Origin: Pedobacter chitinilyticus
Lineage (GTDB): Bacteria > Bacteroidota > Bacteroidia > Sphingobacteriales > Sphingobacteriaceae
Assembly: GCF_003313385.1 (NCBI RefSeq)
Contig: NZ_QMHN01000003.1
Span: 310,001 to 374,000, forward strand
DNA: 64,000 nt
Direction of reading: 5' to 3'
Shown: positions 52,121 through 61,566 of the stretch, one piece after another
How the letters are laid out: the number at the start of each line of letters is the position of its first letter
Numbering within the stretch: the first letter of the stretch is position 1
The notes under the pieces: generated by a model
The model's input: only the letters and a program-made list of their open reading frames with translations
What the model was told of the DNA's origin: nothing
Database searches by the model: none
Position numbers and translations under genes: made by a program

Positions 52121-53260
52121 ATGGCAGCTCACCTATCGTATTGGGAAAAAGTAAATTTTTATCGATCTGATGTCATCATTGTAGGCAGCGGCATTGTAGG
52201 TTTAACTGCAGCAATCGCCATCAAAAAACAACAGCCAAATATTAGCGTTACCGTGCTGGAAAGAGGTTTTTTACCTTCAGGGGCCAGTACTAAAAATGCA
52301 GGTTTTGCCTGTTTTGGAAGTATTTCTGAACTCATTGAGCAGGAAAAAATTTGTGGTACAGATGGCTTACATGCACTTATAAAAAAACGTTGGCTTGGCC
52401 TTCAAAAATTACGCTCGCTTGTTGGTGATGCTAGGCTGGAACTGCAAATAAATGGTGGGTTTGAGCTTTTTAAAAAGGAAAATGGGTCATTAACAGCGGA
52501 ATGTGTATCGAAAATTAGCCATTATAATCACCTTATAAAGGACATTACCCAGGAAACTGGTGTATTTAATACCTCTGCAGAAAAACTGGAATCTTTCGGT
52601 TTTGGAAAGATCAATTATCTCATCTCAAATAAATTAGAAGGACAACTTGATCCTGGAAAAATGATCAAAGCACTTCTTGAAATTGCTTCTTCACTAGGTG
52701 TTTCCATCTTAAACACTTGTGAGGTGACTGCTTTTGAAGCAAAAGAAAATGAACAGGTGGTTTTTTCCTCTCAAGGTAATTTCAGTACAAAAAAGCTCTT
52801 ATGCTGTACCAATGCTTTTGCCAACCAATTTTTTCCACAGCTTTCCCTTAAACCTGGTCGTGGACAGGTAATGATTACCAAACCTATCGAAAATTTGAAA
52901 TGGAAGGGTACCTTCCATTACGACAAAGGTTATTACTATTTTAGAAATGTAGGTAATAGGGTGTTACTTGGCGGAGGTAGAAACCTAGACTTTTTTACAG
53001 AGGAAACGCATCAATTTGGTGAAACTCCTTTAGTACAAAATACCCTTTTACGTTTATTGAAAGAAGTAATTTTGCCAGAAACAACCTTTGAAATAGAACA
53101 AAAATGGAGTGGTATTATGGCTTTTGGCCCGTCGCTCTCTCCTATTATCAAAGAAGTAAGGCCAAATGTATTTTGCGCAGTACGTTGTAATGGAATGGGC
53201 ATTGCCATTGGTAGCCAAACGGGACAAGAAGCTGCCGAGTTGGTATTGAAGGGTTTATAA
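52121..53260 (+). CDS. FAD-dependent oxidoreductase (DAO family)
   Basis: A 379-residue cytosolic flavoprotein with the dinucleotide motif DVIIVGSGIVGLTAAIAIKK (about 17-36) and VLERGFLPSGASTKNAGFACFGS. The C-terminal region, RCNGMGIAIGSQTGQEAAEL, closes the FAD site. The DAO fold oxidises amino groups in glycine, sarcosine or D-amino acids; the substrate here is not evident. It has no signal peptide, unlike the flavoprotein in the glycan locus. Single gene. Confidence 0.9.
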   Translation: MAAHLSYWEKVNFYRSDVIIVGSGIVGLTAAIAIKKQQPNISVTVLERGFLPSGASTKNAGFACFGSISELIEQEKICGTDGLHALIKKRWLGLQKLRSLVGDARLELQINGGFELFKKENGSLTAECVSKISHYNHLIKDITQETGVFNTSAEKLESFGFGKINYLISNKLEGQLDPGKMIKALLEIASSLGVSILNTCEVTAFEAKENEQVVFSSQGNFSTKKLLCCTNAFANQFFPQLSLKPGRGQVMITKPIENLKWKGTFHYDKGYYYFRNVGNRVLLGGGRNLDFFTEETHQFGETPLVQNTLLRLLKEVILPETTFEIEQKWSGIMAFGPSLSPIIKEVRPNVFCAVRCNGMGIAIGSQTGQEAAELVLKGL

Positions 53261-53281
53261 AAATAGCTTTGTTTATTGGAT

Positions 53282-53330
53282 AAACCTCGTAGGTTTAATA
53301 AACATGATGACAAGTAAACCTACGAGGTTT
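53282..53330. repeat. Inverted REP-like half sites, copy 4
   Basis: AAACCTCGTAGGTTT and its exact complement AAACCTACGAGGTTT flank a 19-base loop, 22 bases after the oxidoreductase stop. The half site matches those at 25262 and 33394. It could terminate the oxidoreductase transcript. Confidence 0.8.
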
Positions 53331-53343
53331 GCGGGTGGGACAA

Positions 53344-53976
53344 CTAATTCTCATCATCCCAATTTCCCATGGTTTGGCCTTCGAATAATTTTGTTAGCCC
53401 ATATTCCAAACCATTTTTTATGAAAAAATCTCTTAGAACTTTAAATGCTGGTCTTTCGAAATCTTCAGCATTAGCCTTATCATGATAACTGTAAGCTAAT
53501 TTCTTACACGCAAAACATATTTCTATAAATTCGAATACTTTCCCGTCCTCATTCAAAAAAAGGACTCCATTTCTTGGAATATAACATTTAGTAAGATTTA
53601 CAATTTCTGGCCTAATAATATATCCATAGTTATAAATAATGTCCGACAAGCGATCTACTTGGATATAATTTATTGTTTTTATTTCAGCAAAGGGAAACCT
53701 ACAAATGGCATAATGAAGCTTTGGCATCATCGGATTATAATAAACCGTGTCTTCAATTTGTCCTCCTTCATAATTAAACGATACTAATTTGATTTGAGCT
53801 GCCTTATTAAAAGGATATTCCTGTAGCCTTTTCGTAAAGCTCATGTGCTTGATTTTTCCAAATTTATAATAAGTAGATGTTGGGGCTTTCTCTACTGAAA
53901 TTTTTTTAGTCTTATTTTTTTGCCCCATTAACATTAATGGTATAAATAAGCTAATATATAAACAGATTAGTCTCAT
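53344..53976 (-). CDS. Hypothetical secreted protein
   Basis: A 210-residue protein with a signal peptide ending near LMLMGQ. It shows no motif I recognise. Two cysteine-containing stretches (TKCYIPRNGVLFLNEDG and EICFACKKLAYSYHD) and a C-terminal helix FKVLRDFFIKNGLEYGLTKLF are visible. It lies 18 bases downstream of purU on the same strand, but no functional link is obvious. Composition is like the rest of the genome. Confidence 0.6.
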   Translation of the reverse strand: MRLICLYISLFIPLMLMGQKNKTKKISVEKAPTSTYYKFGKIKHMSFTKRLQEYPFNKAAQIKLVSFNYEGGQIEDTVYYNPMMPKLHYAICRFPFAEIKTINYIQVDRLSDIIYNYGYIIRPEIVNLTKCYIPRNGVLFLNEDGKVFEFIEICFACKKLAYSYHDKANAEDFERPAFKVLRDFFIKNGLEYGLTKLFEGQTMGNWDDEN

Positions 53977-53993
53977 AAATTATTAAATAGCCA

Positions 53994-54833
53994 TTATTCA
54001 AAAACCACCGTTTTGTTTCCAACCACGAAAACACGATCGTCAAATACCAATTCCAAAGCTTTACTCAACACCGATTTTTCAATTTCTCTTCCTGCAATAG
54101 CCATTTGTTTAGCACCGTAAGTATGGTTAACGTGAATCGTCTGTTGATTGATAATTGGCCCTTCATCCAAATCATCGGTCACAAAATGAGCAGTTGCTCC
54201 TATAATTTTAACCCCTCTATTAAATGCTTGATGATATGGACTAGCACCTATAAAAGCAGGCAAAAATGAGTGGTGTATATTAATAATTTGATGTTTGTAT
54301 TTGGCCACAAAACTAGGAGAAATGATTCGCATAAATTTCGCCAGCACAATGTAATCTAGCTCATATTTATCCAATTGTTGAGTAATGGAATATTCAAATT
54401 CTTCCTTTGAAATATTTTCATGAGAAATATAATGAAAGGGAACATCCAACTTTTCGCAAAGTTCTTGCAGGTTCCTATAATTACCAATCACACATTTTAC
54501 CTCCGCCCCTAAAGTTTTAAAATAATTTCTGATGAGAATGTCCGATAAACAGTGAAACTCTTTGGTCACCAACACGGCAATGTTCTTATCAACTTTAGGA
54601 ACAACTTCTACAATTGAGTTTTTAGGAAGTGTCTTTTCTAATTCTAACCTCAAGTCTTCTGTATTTTCTAGCGCACTGCTGCATGAAATTCTAGCAAAAA
54701 AACGCTGTTCTTCCTCATCTACAAACTCACGCATAGCGATAATATTTAGTTGATGGCTTGCTAAAATGCTGGTAATGTTAGCTACCAAACCTACTTCATC
54801 CCTACATTGTATTAAAACTAAAAGCTTATTCAT
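53994..54833 (-). CDS. purU: Formyltetrahydrofolate deformylase PurU
   Basis: A 279-residue cytosolic enzyme that splits 10-formyl-THF into formate and THF. An N-terminal ACT domain (about 1-85; LLVLIQCRDEVGLVANITSIL) is followed by a formyltransferase domain. The active-site stretch NIHHSFLPAFIGASPYHQAF and VTDDLDEGPII carry the conserved Asn, His and Asp of the family. Length is normal. It is monocistronic or pairs with the hypothetical gene behind it. Confidence 0.95.
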   Translation of the reverse strand: MNKLLVLIQCRDEVGLVANITSILASHQLNIIAMREFVDEEEQRFFARISCSSALENTEDLRLELEKTLPKNSIVEVVPKVDKNIAVLVTKEFHCLSDILIRNYFKTLGAEVKCVIGNYRNLQELCEKLDVPFHYISHENISKEEFEYSITQQLDKYELDYIVLAKFMRIISPSFVAKYKHQIINIHHSFLPAFIGASPYHQAFNRGVKIIGATAHFVTDDLDEGPIINQQTIHVNHTYGAKQMAIAGREIEKSVLSKALELVFDDRVFVVGNKTVVFE

Positions 54834-54911
54834 GAACTAAATATAGGATTTAAGTAAAACCAAATATAGGCCTCAACGTTAATTTCGTTATTTTGTATAA
54901 AATTATTTGAT

Positions 54912-56195
54912 ATGGAAATTGCTATCGTTGCACTATTAGTTATTGTTTTAATTTTCTTAGTGGTGTTAATTAGCAGAAAACCTAGTAAGGCTTCTGAGCA
55001 AGATCTTTTTTCGATTAATTTTTTAAAAGAAGAAAACCAAAAACTACAACAAGAGCTGACACAAGTTCGAGCAAACTACATTAACGAAAACAATCGTGCT
55101 ACCCGTGCAGAAGAAAATTTGAAAGCACAGCGTGAAATATCACAGAAACAACAGCAAAATCTGGAAGAGCTGCAACAAAAGTTTACCTTGGAATTTTCTA
55201 ATATTGCCAACAAATTATTGGATGAAAAATCGGCAAAATTTACTGCTCAAAATCAAAGCAATTTAGATCAAATCCTCAATCCACTGAAAGCAAATATCAA
55301 ATCGTTTGAAGAAAAAGTTGAAAAGGTTTATCAAACAGAAGCCGCTGAAAGAAGCCAGTTAAAGGGTGTCATTTTCCAGCTAATGGATCAAAGTAAGCAA
55401 ATCCAAACGGATGCAAATAACCTGACCAAGGCCTTAAAAGGTGACAATAAAAAGCAGGGAACTTGGGGTGAAATTGTATTAGAACGTGTGCTGGAAACTT
55501 CGGGACTTGTTAAAGATAGGGAATATAGCATTCAGAAAAGCTTAAATAGCGCCGAAGGCGCCCGTTTACAGCCAGATGTGATCATTAACCTGCCCGATGA
55601 AAAAAACTTGATTGTAGACGCTAAAATTTCGTTGGTTGCTTATGAAAGAATGGTGAGTGCAGAAGATGAAGAAGAAAAGCTGATCTATCTTAAACAGCAC
55701 CTACTTTCCATCAAAAACCATATCGATGGTTTATCTGCTAAAAACTACCAACATTTATATGCTATCAATTCACCCGATTTTGTACTCCTATTTTTACCCA
55801 TAGAAGCTTCATTTAGCGTTACCGTACAGGCAGATACCGAAATTTTCAATTATGCTTGGAACAGGAAGGTGGTTTTGGTAAGTCCAACCACGTTGTTGGC
55901 TACTTTACGCACCATTGCCAGTATTTGGAAGGTAGATAGGCAAAATAAAAATGTTTTTGAAATCGCAGAAGAAGCTGGAGCGCTTTACGATAAGTTTGTT
56001 GGCTTTTTAAATGATATGGAAAAAATAGGAAAGCATATTGAACAAACGCAAAAAGCGCATGACGATGCTTTCAAGAAACTACAATATGGTAGTGGTAATT
56101 TGATTGGAAAAGTAGAAAAAATCAAAAAATTAGGAGCAAAAACAAAATCTAACAAACATATTGATACGAAATTTCTGGATCAGGAAGAGCTATAA
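54912..56195 (+). CDS. rmuC: DNA recombination protein RmuC
   Basis: A 427-residue protein with an N-terminal membrane anchor (AIVALLVIVLIFLVVLIS), a long coiled coil (about 40-110) and a nuclease-like RmuC domain. Hallmarks: DNKKQGTWGEIVLERVLETSGL, PDVIINLPDEKNLIVDAKISL and LLFLPIEASFSVTV. RmuC limits inversions and other rearrangements. Its 3' end overlaps the convergent glycosyltransferase gene by six bases. Confidence 0.94.
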   Translation: MEIAIVALLVIVLIFLVVLISRKPSKASEQDLFSINFLKEENQKLQQELTQVRANYINENNRATRAEENLKAQREISQKQQQNLEELQQKFTLEFSNIANKLLDEKSAKFTAQNQSNLDQILNPLKANIKSFEEKVEKVYQTEAAERSQLKGVIFQLMDQSKQIQTDANNLTKALKGDNKKQGTWGEIVLERVLETSGLVKDREYSIQKSLNSAEGARLQPDVIINLPDEKNLIVDAKISLVAYERMVSAEDEEEKLIYLKQHLLSIKNHIDGLSAKNYQHLYAINSPDFVLLFLPIEASFSVTVQADTEIFNYAWNRKVVLVSPTTLLATLRTIASIWKVDRQNKNVFEIAEEAGALYDKFVGFLNDMEKIGKHIEQTQKAHDDAFKKLQYGSGNLIGKVEKIKKLGAKTKSNKHIDTKFLDQEEL

Positions 56196-57437
56196 GCCTT
56201 CTATTAGTTTCATTAACTTTTCTTCCTGAAATTGCCTGCTAAACTCATAGATTTCTTCTTCTGTGCGATGAATACGCAAAGGTTGGTTATCAAAATGCTT
56301 ATCTAAGCAATCCTTTAGCAAGTTGACAATCTCCTCTTCAGTATTGCATACAAAACCAGCATTATTATTTTTAATACTTTCTTCTAGATCTCCGTGATCA
56401 TTTACAGGTAACAAAATAGGTTTTTGAAAAGCTAAATACTCATATTGTTTGGTGGTAATAATTTCTCTCCTACCACCATATTTTAAATGTAAAAACATAG
56501 CAGCGCTATACAATTCCGTATACACCTCTTCTATAGGCATTTTTGCACTGATAGAAGTGTAAGGCTCCAAGTGATAACTTCTAATCAAATCTTTAAGTTT
56601 GATCGACTCGTCTGTTCCTACAAATCTGATTTGAAAATATTGCGGTTGGATAGTGAATTGATCTATAAATTTTCTTATCGCTTTAAAAAACGTAGTATCT
56701 TGTAATTGATCATTATAAACAGAACCCAAATAAACCAGTTTAAAAGTATAAGGATGATCTTTAATTTGTTTAAAATCGATCTTTCTAAAATCATATCCAT
56801 TTCTAATTACCTGTACCTGATTTTTATATTTTTCAGGAAATAGATTTCGAATAGACTCTGAAATAGTTACGATTAAATCTGCATTTTTCAGATTTCTCAA
56901 TTCTCTTCTCTTCAGAAAGAATTTCCGAAGAAAAGATAGGAGTTTACTGTCCTCAATGGAAGGATAGCCAAAGACACCAGGATCTCGATAATCTAAAATT
57001 AGCTTACAACCAAATTCTTGTTTTAATGAGCTTCCTAGATTATGAATAGCAATGGATGGAAATGAGACAAAAACAACGTCATTTGGGGTAATATTGATAT
57101 TAGTTTTCTTTTTGTATTTGTTAAACTCGCTACCTAAATCAAAAATCTCCTTTCCAGTGAAAAAATAGTAGGTAATCAGCAATAATTTTGCAAAACGTCT
57201 CCTTCCATTTTCCAATAGATTTTTATACAGATTATGAAAAAAACCTGGGGTATAACTTAACGGGATCTCGACGAGGCTGCCTTTGATTTTTATGGGTCTT
57301 TCAACTCTATTTTTATTACCATAAACAAAGTGTACTTCATAAGCTTGAGAGAGCGCTTCAGAAATACTTAATAACCTGTTAAATCCAGTTTGATAGGTTT
57401 CCCTACCATGATAAGAAAATACAAATATTCTCTTCAA
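56190..57437 (-). CDS. Glycosyltransferase, GT4-like
   Basis: A 415-residue GT-B fold protein. The N-terminal half has FVFSYHGRETYQTGFNRLLSISEAL and CKLILDYRDPGVFGYPSIED, typical of family 4 transferases. The C-terminal half has FKLVYLGSVYNDQ (start of the nucleotide-binding domain) and AFQKPILLPVNDHGDLEESIKNN. Donor and acceptor are unknown. No other glycan assembly genes are nearby, so it is an orphan here. Confidence 0.85.
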   Translation of the reverse strand: MKRIFVFSYHGRETYQTGFNRLLSISEALSQAYEVHFVYGNKNRVERPIKIKGSLVEIPLSYTPGFFHNLYKNLLENGRRRFAKLLLITYYFFTGKEIFDLGSEFNKYKKKTNINITPNDVVFVSFPSIAIHNLGSSLKQEFGCKLILDYRDPGVFGYPSIEDSKLLSFLRKFFLKRRELRNLKNADLIVTISESIRNLFPEKYKNQVQVIRNGYDFRKIDFKQIKDHPYTFKLVYLGSVYNDQLQDTTFFKAIRKFIDQFTIQPQYFQIRFVGTDESIKLKDLIRSYHLEPYTSISAKMPIEEVYTELYSAAMFLHLKYGGRREIITTKQYEYLAFQKPILLPVNDHGDLEESIKNNNAGFVCNTEEEIVNLLKDCLDKHFDNQPLRIHRTEEEIYEFSRQFQEEKLMKLIEGL

Positions 57438-57511
57438 TAGTCATTGTTGTTTGGACAGGCAATATATTGAATATGAAATGATTTTATCAAATAAAATTGA
57501 TTAATCGCAAC

Positions 57512-58552
57512 TTAGTTTTTAAATGCATTCCAACCTTGTGCCTTTAATTCATGAACGACATCGGATTTTGAAATCATTTTTACACCTGAATTTTTATCGG
57601 TAATATGTCCAATAATGCTGATATCTACGTCATTCTTAAGTTTCTCGTAATCAGTCTGTTTTATGGTAAAAAGTAGCTCATAGTCTTCGCCACCATTCAA
57701 TGCACAAACCGTAGGGTCTAAACCTAGTTCTCTAGCGGTTTCATAGGTTACTGGATCAATAGGCAATTTATCTTCGTAAATGGTACATCCCTTATCACTT
57801 TGATTAGTAATATGCAGAATTTCAGAAGCCAAACCGTCCGAAACATCAATCATAGCGGTAGGTTTTATCTTCAATTGAGCCAATAAATCCACTACATCTC
57901 TACGTCCTTCAGGTTTCAACTGGCGTTCTATGATATAATCTTTTCCTTCTAAGTCAGGTTGTATTTGTGGGTTTTCCAGAAAAATCTGTTTCTCACGTTC
58001 CAAAATTTGCAGACCTACATAAGCTCCACCTAAATCTCCCGAAACACAAAGTAAATCACCTTCTTGAGCACCATTTCTGTAAGTAATATCTTCCTTAGCA
58101 GCATAGCCAATACTGGTCACACTAATCACTAACCCCTGTCTACTTGTTGATGTATCTCCGCCAATTAAATCGATGTTAAACTTGTTGCAGGCCAGTTCAA
58201 TGCCTTTATAAATTTCTTCTACTGCTTCCAAAGGAAATTTACTAGAAACCCCTAGTGAAACGGTAATTTGAGTGGCTACACCGTTCATGGCATAAATATC
58301 ACTCAAATTTACCTGAACCGCCTTGTAGCCTAAGTGAATTAAAGGGACGTAAGATAAGTCAAAATGAACACCTTCCAATAAAAGATCTGTGGAAATTAAA
58401 GCTTGTTTGTCCTTAAAATCAAGTACAGCAGCATCATCTCCAATACCTTTCACAGAACTTTCATGCGCTAACTTAAAATTATCTGTTAAGTGTTTGATTA
58501 GACCAAATTCTCCCAACTCTTCTAATGAAGTACGCTCTTTATTTTCGAACAT
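57512..58552 (-). CDS. thiL: Thiamine-monophosphate kinase ThiL
   Basis: A 346-residue cytosolic kinase that phosphorylates thiamine monophosphate to the diphosphate. PurM-like motifs: SVKGIGDDAAVLD at the N-terminus, ISTDLLLEGVHFDL, NLSDIYAMNG, GGDTSTS and DVSDGLASEILHI. Length is as expected. Its start overlaps the 3' end of the S41 protease gene by 14 bases, so both are in one transcript. Confidence 0.95.
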   Translation of the reverse strand: MFENKERTSLEELGEFGLIKHLTDNFKLAHESSVKGIGDDAAVLDFKDKQALISTDLLLEGVHFDLSYVPLIHLGYKAVQVNLSDIYAMNGVATQITVSLGVSSKFPLEAVEEIYKGIELACNKFNIDLIGGDTSTSRQGLVISVTSIGYAAKEDITYRNGAQEGDLLCVSGDLGGAYVGLQILEREKQIFLENPQIQPDLEGKDYIIERQLKPEGRRDVVDLLAQLKIKPTAMIDVSDGLASEILHITNQSDKGCTIYEDKLPIDPVTYETARELGLDPTVCALNGGEDYELLFTIKQTDYEKLKNDVDISIIGHITDKNSGVKMISKSDVVHELKAQGWNAFKN

Positions 58553-60104
58553 TATCTTTTCCTTTAATATCTGTTAAAATCCATTGCAACTCTCTGTCAT
58601 AGTTGCTTATTCTATCTTGTAAGGTCGATTGTATGGCCACATCTGGAAAAACACCTCTACCCACTTCTTTTTGTTGATAAACTGGCGCCATCCTGTTTAA
58701 ACCAAACCTCAAACCTAATTTACTGTTTTTCAGGGTAACTACTGGTATCCTACCAGCGGTACATTGATTTGCCCCGCCACCAGTTTCTGTACCTACAAAT
58801 GTTGCCCTGTTAATTGCCTTTAAATTAGCACTTAGTAATGATGATGCAGAAAAACTAAACTCGTTAATCAACACATAAACCTTGCCTTTATAATTATCTT
58901 TTCTCGCTTTTTGCGGACTATATCCTTTCATAAAAGAAAAGAAATGACCTTCATCATCTTCATATAAATTATTATCATCGTTAAAACCAGTGAGATAATA
59001 AGTAAGTTTTTGAAAACCTGTCCCATACTTATTGGCATTAAAACGACCATTGTTGATAGGCTTATCCAAATACACAAATTCTTTATCGGTTAAATAAGCA
59101 AACAAGGCTAAACTAGCACTCAAAGTGCCACCAGGATTGTTTCTAATATCGATGACTAAATTCTTTGTTTTAGCTACATTAATACTATCAAAACATTGTT
59201 TATAAAACAGTGGAAAATTAGCGGTAGGTACCGAAAAACTTTTTATTTTCATGTACGCCACTTCTTTTTCCTTATCTAAAAACTTGAAATCAAGCTGATA
59301 CTCATCATTCACCTTATTTCCTCTATGTTTGATGTAATTAGGTGCTTTTTTTACTGGTGTTTTTGCTATTTTTTTAACAGTATCGGCCTTTTTCTTTAAA
59401 GCTTCTTCTTTCTTCTTATCGTAAAACGAAATGTAGGTATTGATAACGGTAGTGTCTTTTTTCAATTTAACCGCTATACTATCCTGTTCAGCAAAATAGA
59501 TCTTATAAAGTTGTGGAAAACTACGTTCAATACGTTTATTTCTCGATAGCGCGTTATAACCGTCATAACTAAAACCTGTGGAAATAATGTTGAAAATCTC
59601 TTTTGGAGCTAATCCATCTATCTCTAAAATTTCAGTACCTGTTTTAATCGTCTTATCTTTACTCTTATTGTTGATAATAATTAATTTCTCATCAACTACC
59701 GCATAAGTAAACTGTTGGAGCGGATAAATTTTATTTTTAATGGCTTCTCGTTCTTTTTTATCTTTTTGAACAACAGAAGGATATCTTAAACTTGTATGTC
59801 CACACCTAATGGCAGCAATTACTGGCGAAAGTTTCTGATAAAATTGTGCGGTAGTAAGTGGCTCATTAATGGTCTTTTTTAAACTATCAAACTTACCATC
59901 AAGCTGCTTTTTTGAAATATACCAGTATAAACCTGGATGTCCTTCCTTAAGAATTTGGTAAGAAAGATCCACATCTTTTTTTAATGCTTCTACGCTGTGC
60001 TTTTTTTCTGTAATGGTATAATTAAAATCCTTTAAAGATGAACAAGCACCAATAAAAACAGTGCTTATCAACAATAAATGTCCAAAAAAGCGTCTTTTTA
60101 ACAT
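58539..60104 (-). CDS. S41-family peptidase lipoprotein
   Basis: A 521-residue lipoprotein, lipobox FIGACSS near residue 20. The S41 core shows DIRNNPGGTLSASLALFAYL and NEFSFSASSLLSANLKAI with the nucleophile serine; GTETGGGANQCTAG follows, where the usual lysine appears replaced, as in tricorn-like S41 variants. An N-terminal helical domain (about 40-120, GHPGLYWYISKK) precedes a degenerate PDZ region. Substrate unknown. It lies between nadA (two bases upstream) and thiL (overlapping). Confidence 0.88.
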   Translation of the reverse strand: MLKRRFFGHLLLISTVFIGACSSLKDFNYTITEKKHSVEALKKDVDLSYQILKEGHPGLYWYISKKQLDGKFDSLKKTINEPLTTAQFYQKLSPVIAAIRCGHTSLRYPSVVQKDKKEREAIKNKIYPLQQFTYAVVDEKLIIINNKSKDKTIKTGTEILEIDGLAPKEIFNIISTGFSYDGYNALSRNKRIERSFPQLYKIYFAEQDSIAVKLKKDTTVINTYISFYDKKKEEALKKKADTVKKIAKTPVKKAPNYIKHRGNKVNDEYQLDFKFLDKEKEVAYMKIKSFSVPTANFPLFYKQCFDSINVAKTKNLVIDIRNNPGGTLSASLALFAYLTDKEFVYLDKPINNGRFNANKYGTGFQKLTYYLTGFNDDNNLYEDDEGHFFSFMKGYSPQKARKDNYKGKVYVLINEFSFSASSLLSANLKAINRATFVGTETGGGANQCTAGRIPVVTLKNSKLGLRFGLNRMAPVYQQKEVGRGVFPDVAIQSTLQDRISNYDRELQWILTDIKGKDNVRK

Positions 60105-60106
60105 GT

Positions 60107-61099
60107 TTACAAACCTAATTTTGCCGAAATCTCCAGCATTCTTTCAATAGGTTTCTTGGCTTCTACGATAATATGTTCAGGCACAGTAACTTCTGGCAAA
60201 CCATTTTTCATACACAAATAAAGTTTTTCTAAAGTATTTCTTTTCATGTAAGGACAGTCGTTACAAGCACATGAATTGGTAGGAGGGGCTGGAATAAAAC
60301 TTTTATCTGGATTAGCTTTCTCCATTTGGTGGATAATACCGCTTTCAGTAGCTACAATAAACTCTTTCGCATCGCTATTGATCGTATATTTCAACAATCC
60401 AGTGGTAGATCCAATATAATCAGCCATTTTCAACACTGATTCTTCACACTCTGGATGCGCAATGAACTTCGCATTTGGATGACGCTCTTTCAATTTGGTA
60501 ATTTTTTCCCTAGAGAAAATTTCGTGCACCATACACGCTCCATTCCACAAAACCAGGTCTCTACCAGTTTTTTTGGCTACCCAAGCACCTAAATTTTTAT
60601 CAGGACCAAAAATAATTTTCTGATCTTTTGGCAAGCTTTCCACAATTTGTACCGCATTTGTTGAGGTACAAACAATATCACTTAAAGCTTTTAGCTCTGC
60701 AGTACAATTCACGTAGGTAATTACCAAATGATCGGGATATTTTTCCTTGAATTTTTTAAACAAATGTGGTGGACAGCTATCCGCCAAAGAACATCCAGCC
60801 TTTAAATCTGGCAATAAAACCTTCTTTTCTGGTGATAAAATCTTCGCTGTTTCGGCCATAAAATGCACGCCAGCAAATACAATCACATCAGCTTCTGTTT
60901 TTGCAGCTTCCTGAGACAATCCTAAACTATCACCTATGTAATCTGCAATATCTTGTATATCAGGATCTTGGTAGTAGTGTGCTAAAATGATGGCATTCTT
61001 TTCTTTTTTTAGCTTCTCTATTTCAGCAAATAAATCCAGCGTTGGATCTATTTTTTCTTCTACGTAACCTTTTCTATTAAGTTCTTCTAAAATTTCCAT
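60107..61099 (-). CDS. nadA: Quinolinate synthase NadA
   Basis: A 330-residue cytosolic enzyme that condenses iminoaspartate with dihydroxyacetone phosphate to quinolinate for NAD synthesis. The three cysteines that hold the 4Fe-4S cluster lie in [22 protein letters not shown] and [29 protein letters not shown] is the conserved N-terminal block. The ATG at 61099 is chosen; a TTG seven codons upstream is also in frame. First gene of a nadA, S41, thiL run. nadB, the partner, is divergent across the AT-rich gap. Confidence 0.95.
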   Translation of the reverse strand: MEILEELNRKGYVEEKIDPTLDLFAEIEKLKKEKNAIILAHYYQDPDIQDIADYIGDSLGLSQEAAKTEADVIVFAGVHFMAETAKILSPEKKVLLPDLKAGCSLADSCPPHLFKKFKEKYPDHLVITYVNCTAELKALSDIVCTSTNAVQIVESLPKDQKIIFGPDKNLGAWVAKKTGRDLVLWNGACMVHEIFSREKITKLKERHPNAKFIAHPECEESVLKMADYIGSTTGLLKYTINSDAKEFIVATESGIIHQMEKANPDKSFIPAPPTNSCACNDCPYMKRNTLEKLYLCMKNGLPEVTVPEHIIVEAKKPIERMLEISAKLGL

Positions 61100-61131
61100 T
61101 GATATGCTTTTTAGCTCCAATTAATTTTCTG

Positions 61132-61139
61132 TAAAGATA
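61132..61139 (-). promoter_or_regulatory. Near-consensus -7 element of nadA
   Basis: Minus-strand TATCTTTA, one mismatch to TANNTTTG, lies 32 bases before the nadA ATG. It is compatible with a promoter at the left edge of the intergenic region. Confidence 0.3.
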
Positions 61140-61140
61140 C

Positions 61141-61566
61141 ACAGCTTCGAACGCTCTCACAACGCTATCCACACTTCAATAGAATATAATTAATTTATTT
61201 AAATAGAATCTTATTCTTTATTAGCATGTTGAAACCGGGGAAAAAATTAGGAAGAAAAATGTTGTAAGATGAGTTTTCCCATAGTTACCAACAATTTTTA
61301 TGATTTTTTATTTTAAACTTCCATTGATTTTCAATGTTATAGTTTTTACTTCATTAAATTATCAATATAGAAATGTGTATTGTTAGTAGTGTTGTTAAAA
61401 GTTGATAACCTGAGTAAACGTGCTGAAAATTATTTAAAAGATTGCTCCGAATTTGGCTTTTTACCTTAGCTTTAAACATTCAAATTTATTTGTTAGGATA
61501 ATTTATACACGCAATTCACAAGCTTGTCAACGTTATCCACATACTTGTTATTATAAGTTAAAATTA
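61141..61566. other. Candidate replication origin (AT-rich, DnaA-box-like sites)
   Basis: The gene-free gap between the divergent nadA and nadB is very AT-rich. It holds one perfect DnaA box, TTATCCACA at 61533-61541, and near matches CTATCCACA (61165-61173), TTATACACG (61503-61511) and, on the minus strand, TTATCAACT (61400-61408). A/T-only runs at 61184-61206 and 61295-61318 could be unwinding elements. Genes point away on both sides (nadA, S41, thiL, GT leftwards; nadB and carbonic anhydrase rightwards), and coding strands there look G-rich. Against it: no dnaA or other origin marker is in view, and plus-strand G-rich genes also occur at 33-39 kb. Confidence 0.4.

Noticed and set aside
61453..61566. 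N-terminal extension of NadB
   Set aside because: The frame is open, but the stretch is AT-rich intergenic DNA with a DnaA box, and NadB homologues begin at the FAD motif that follows the ATG at 61567.
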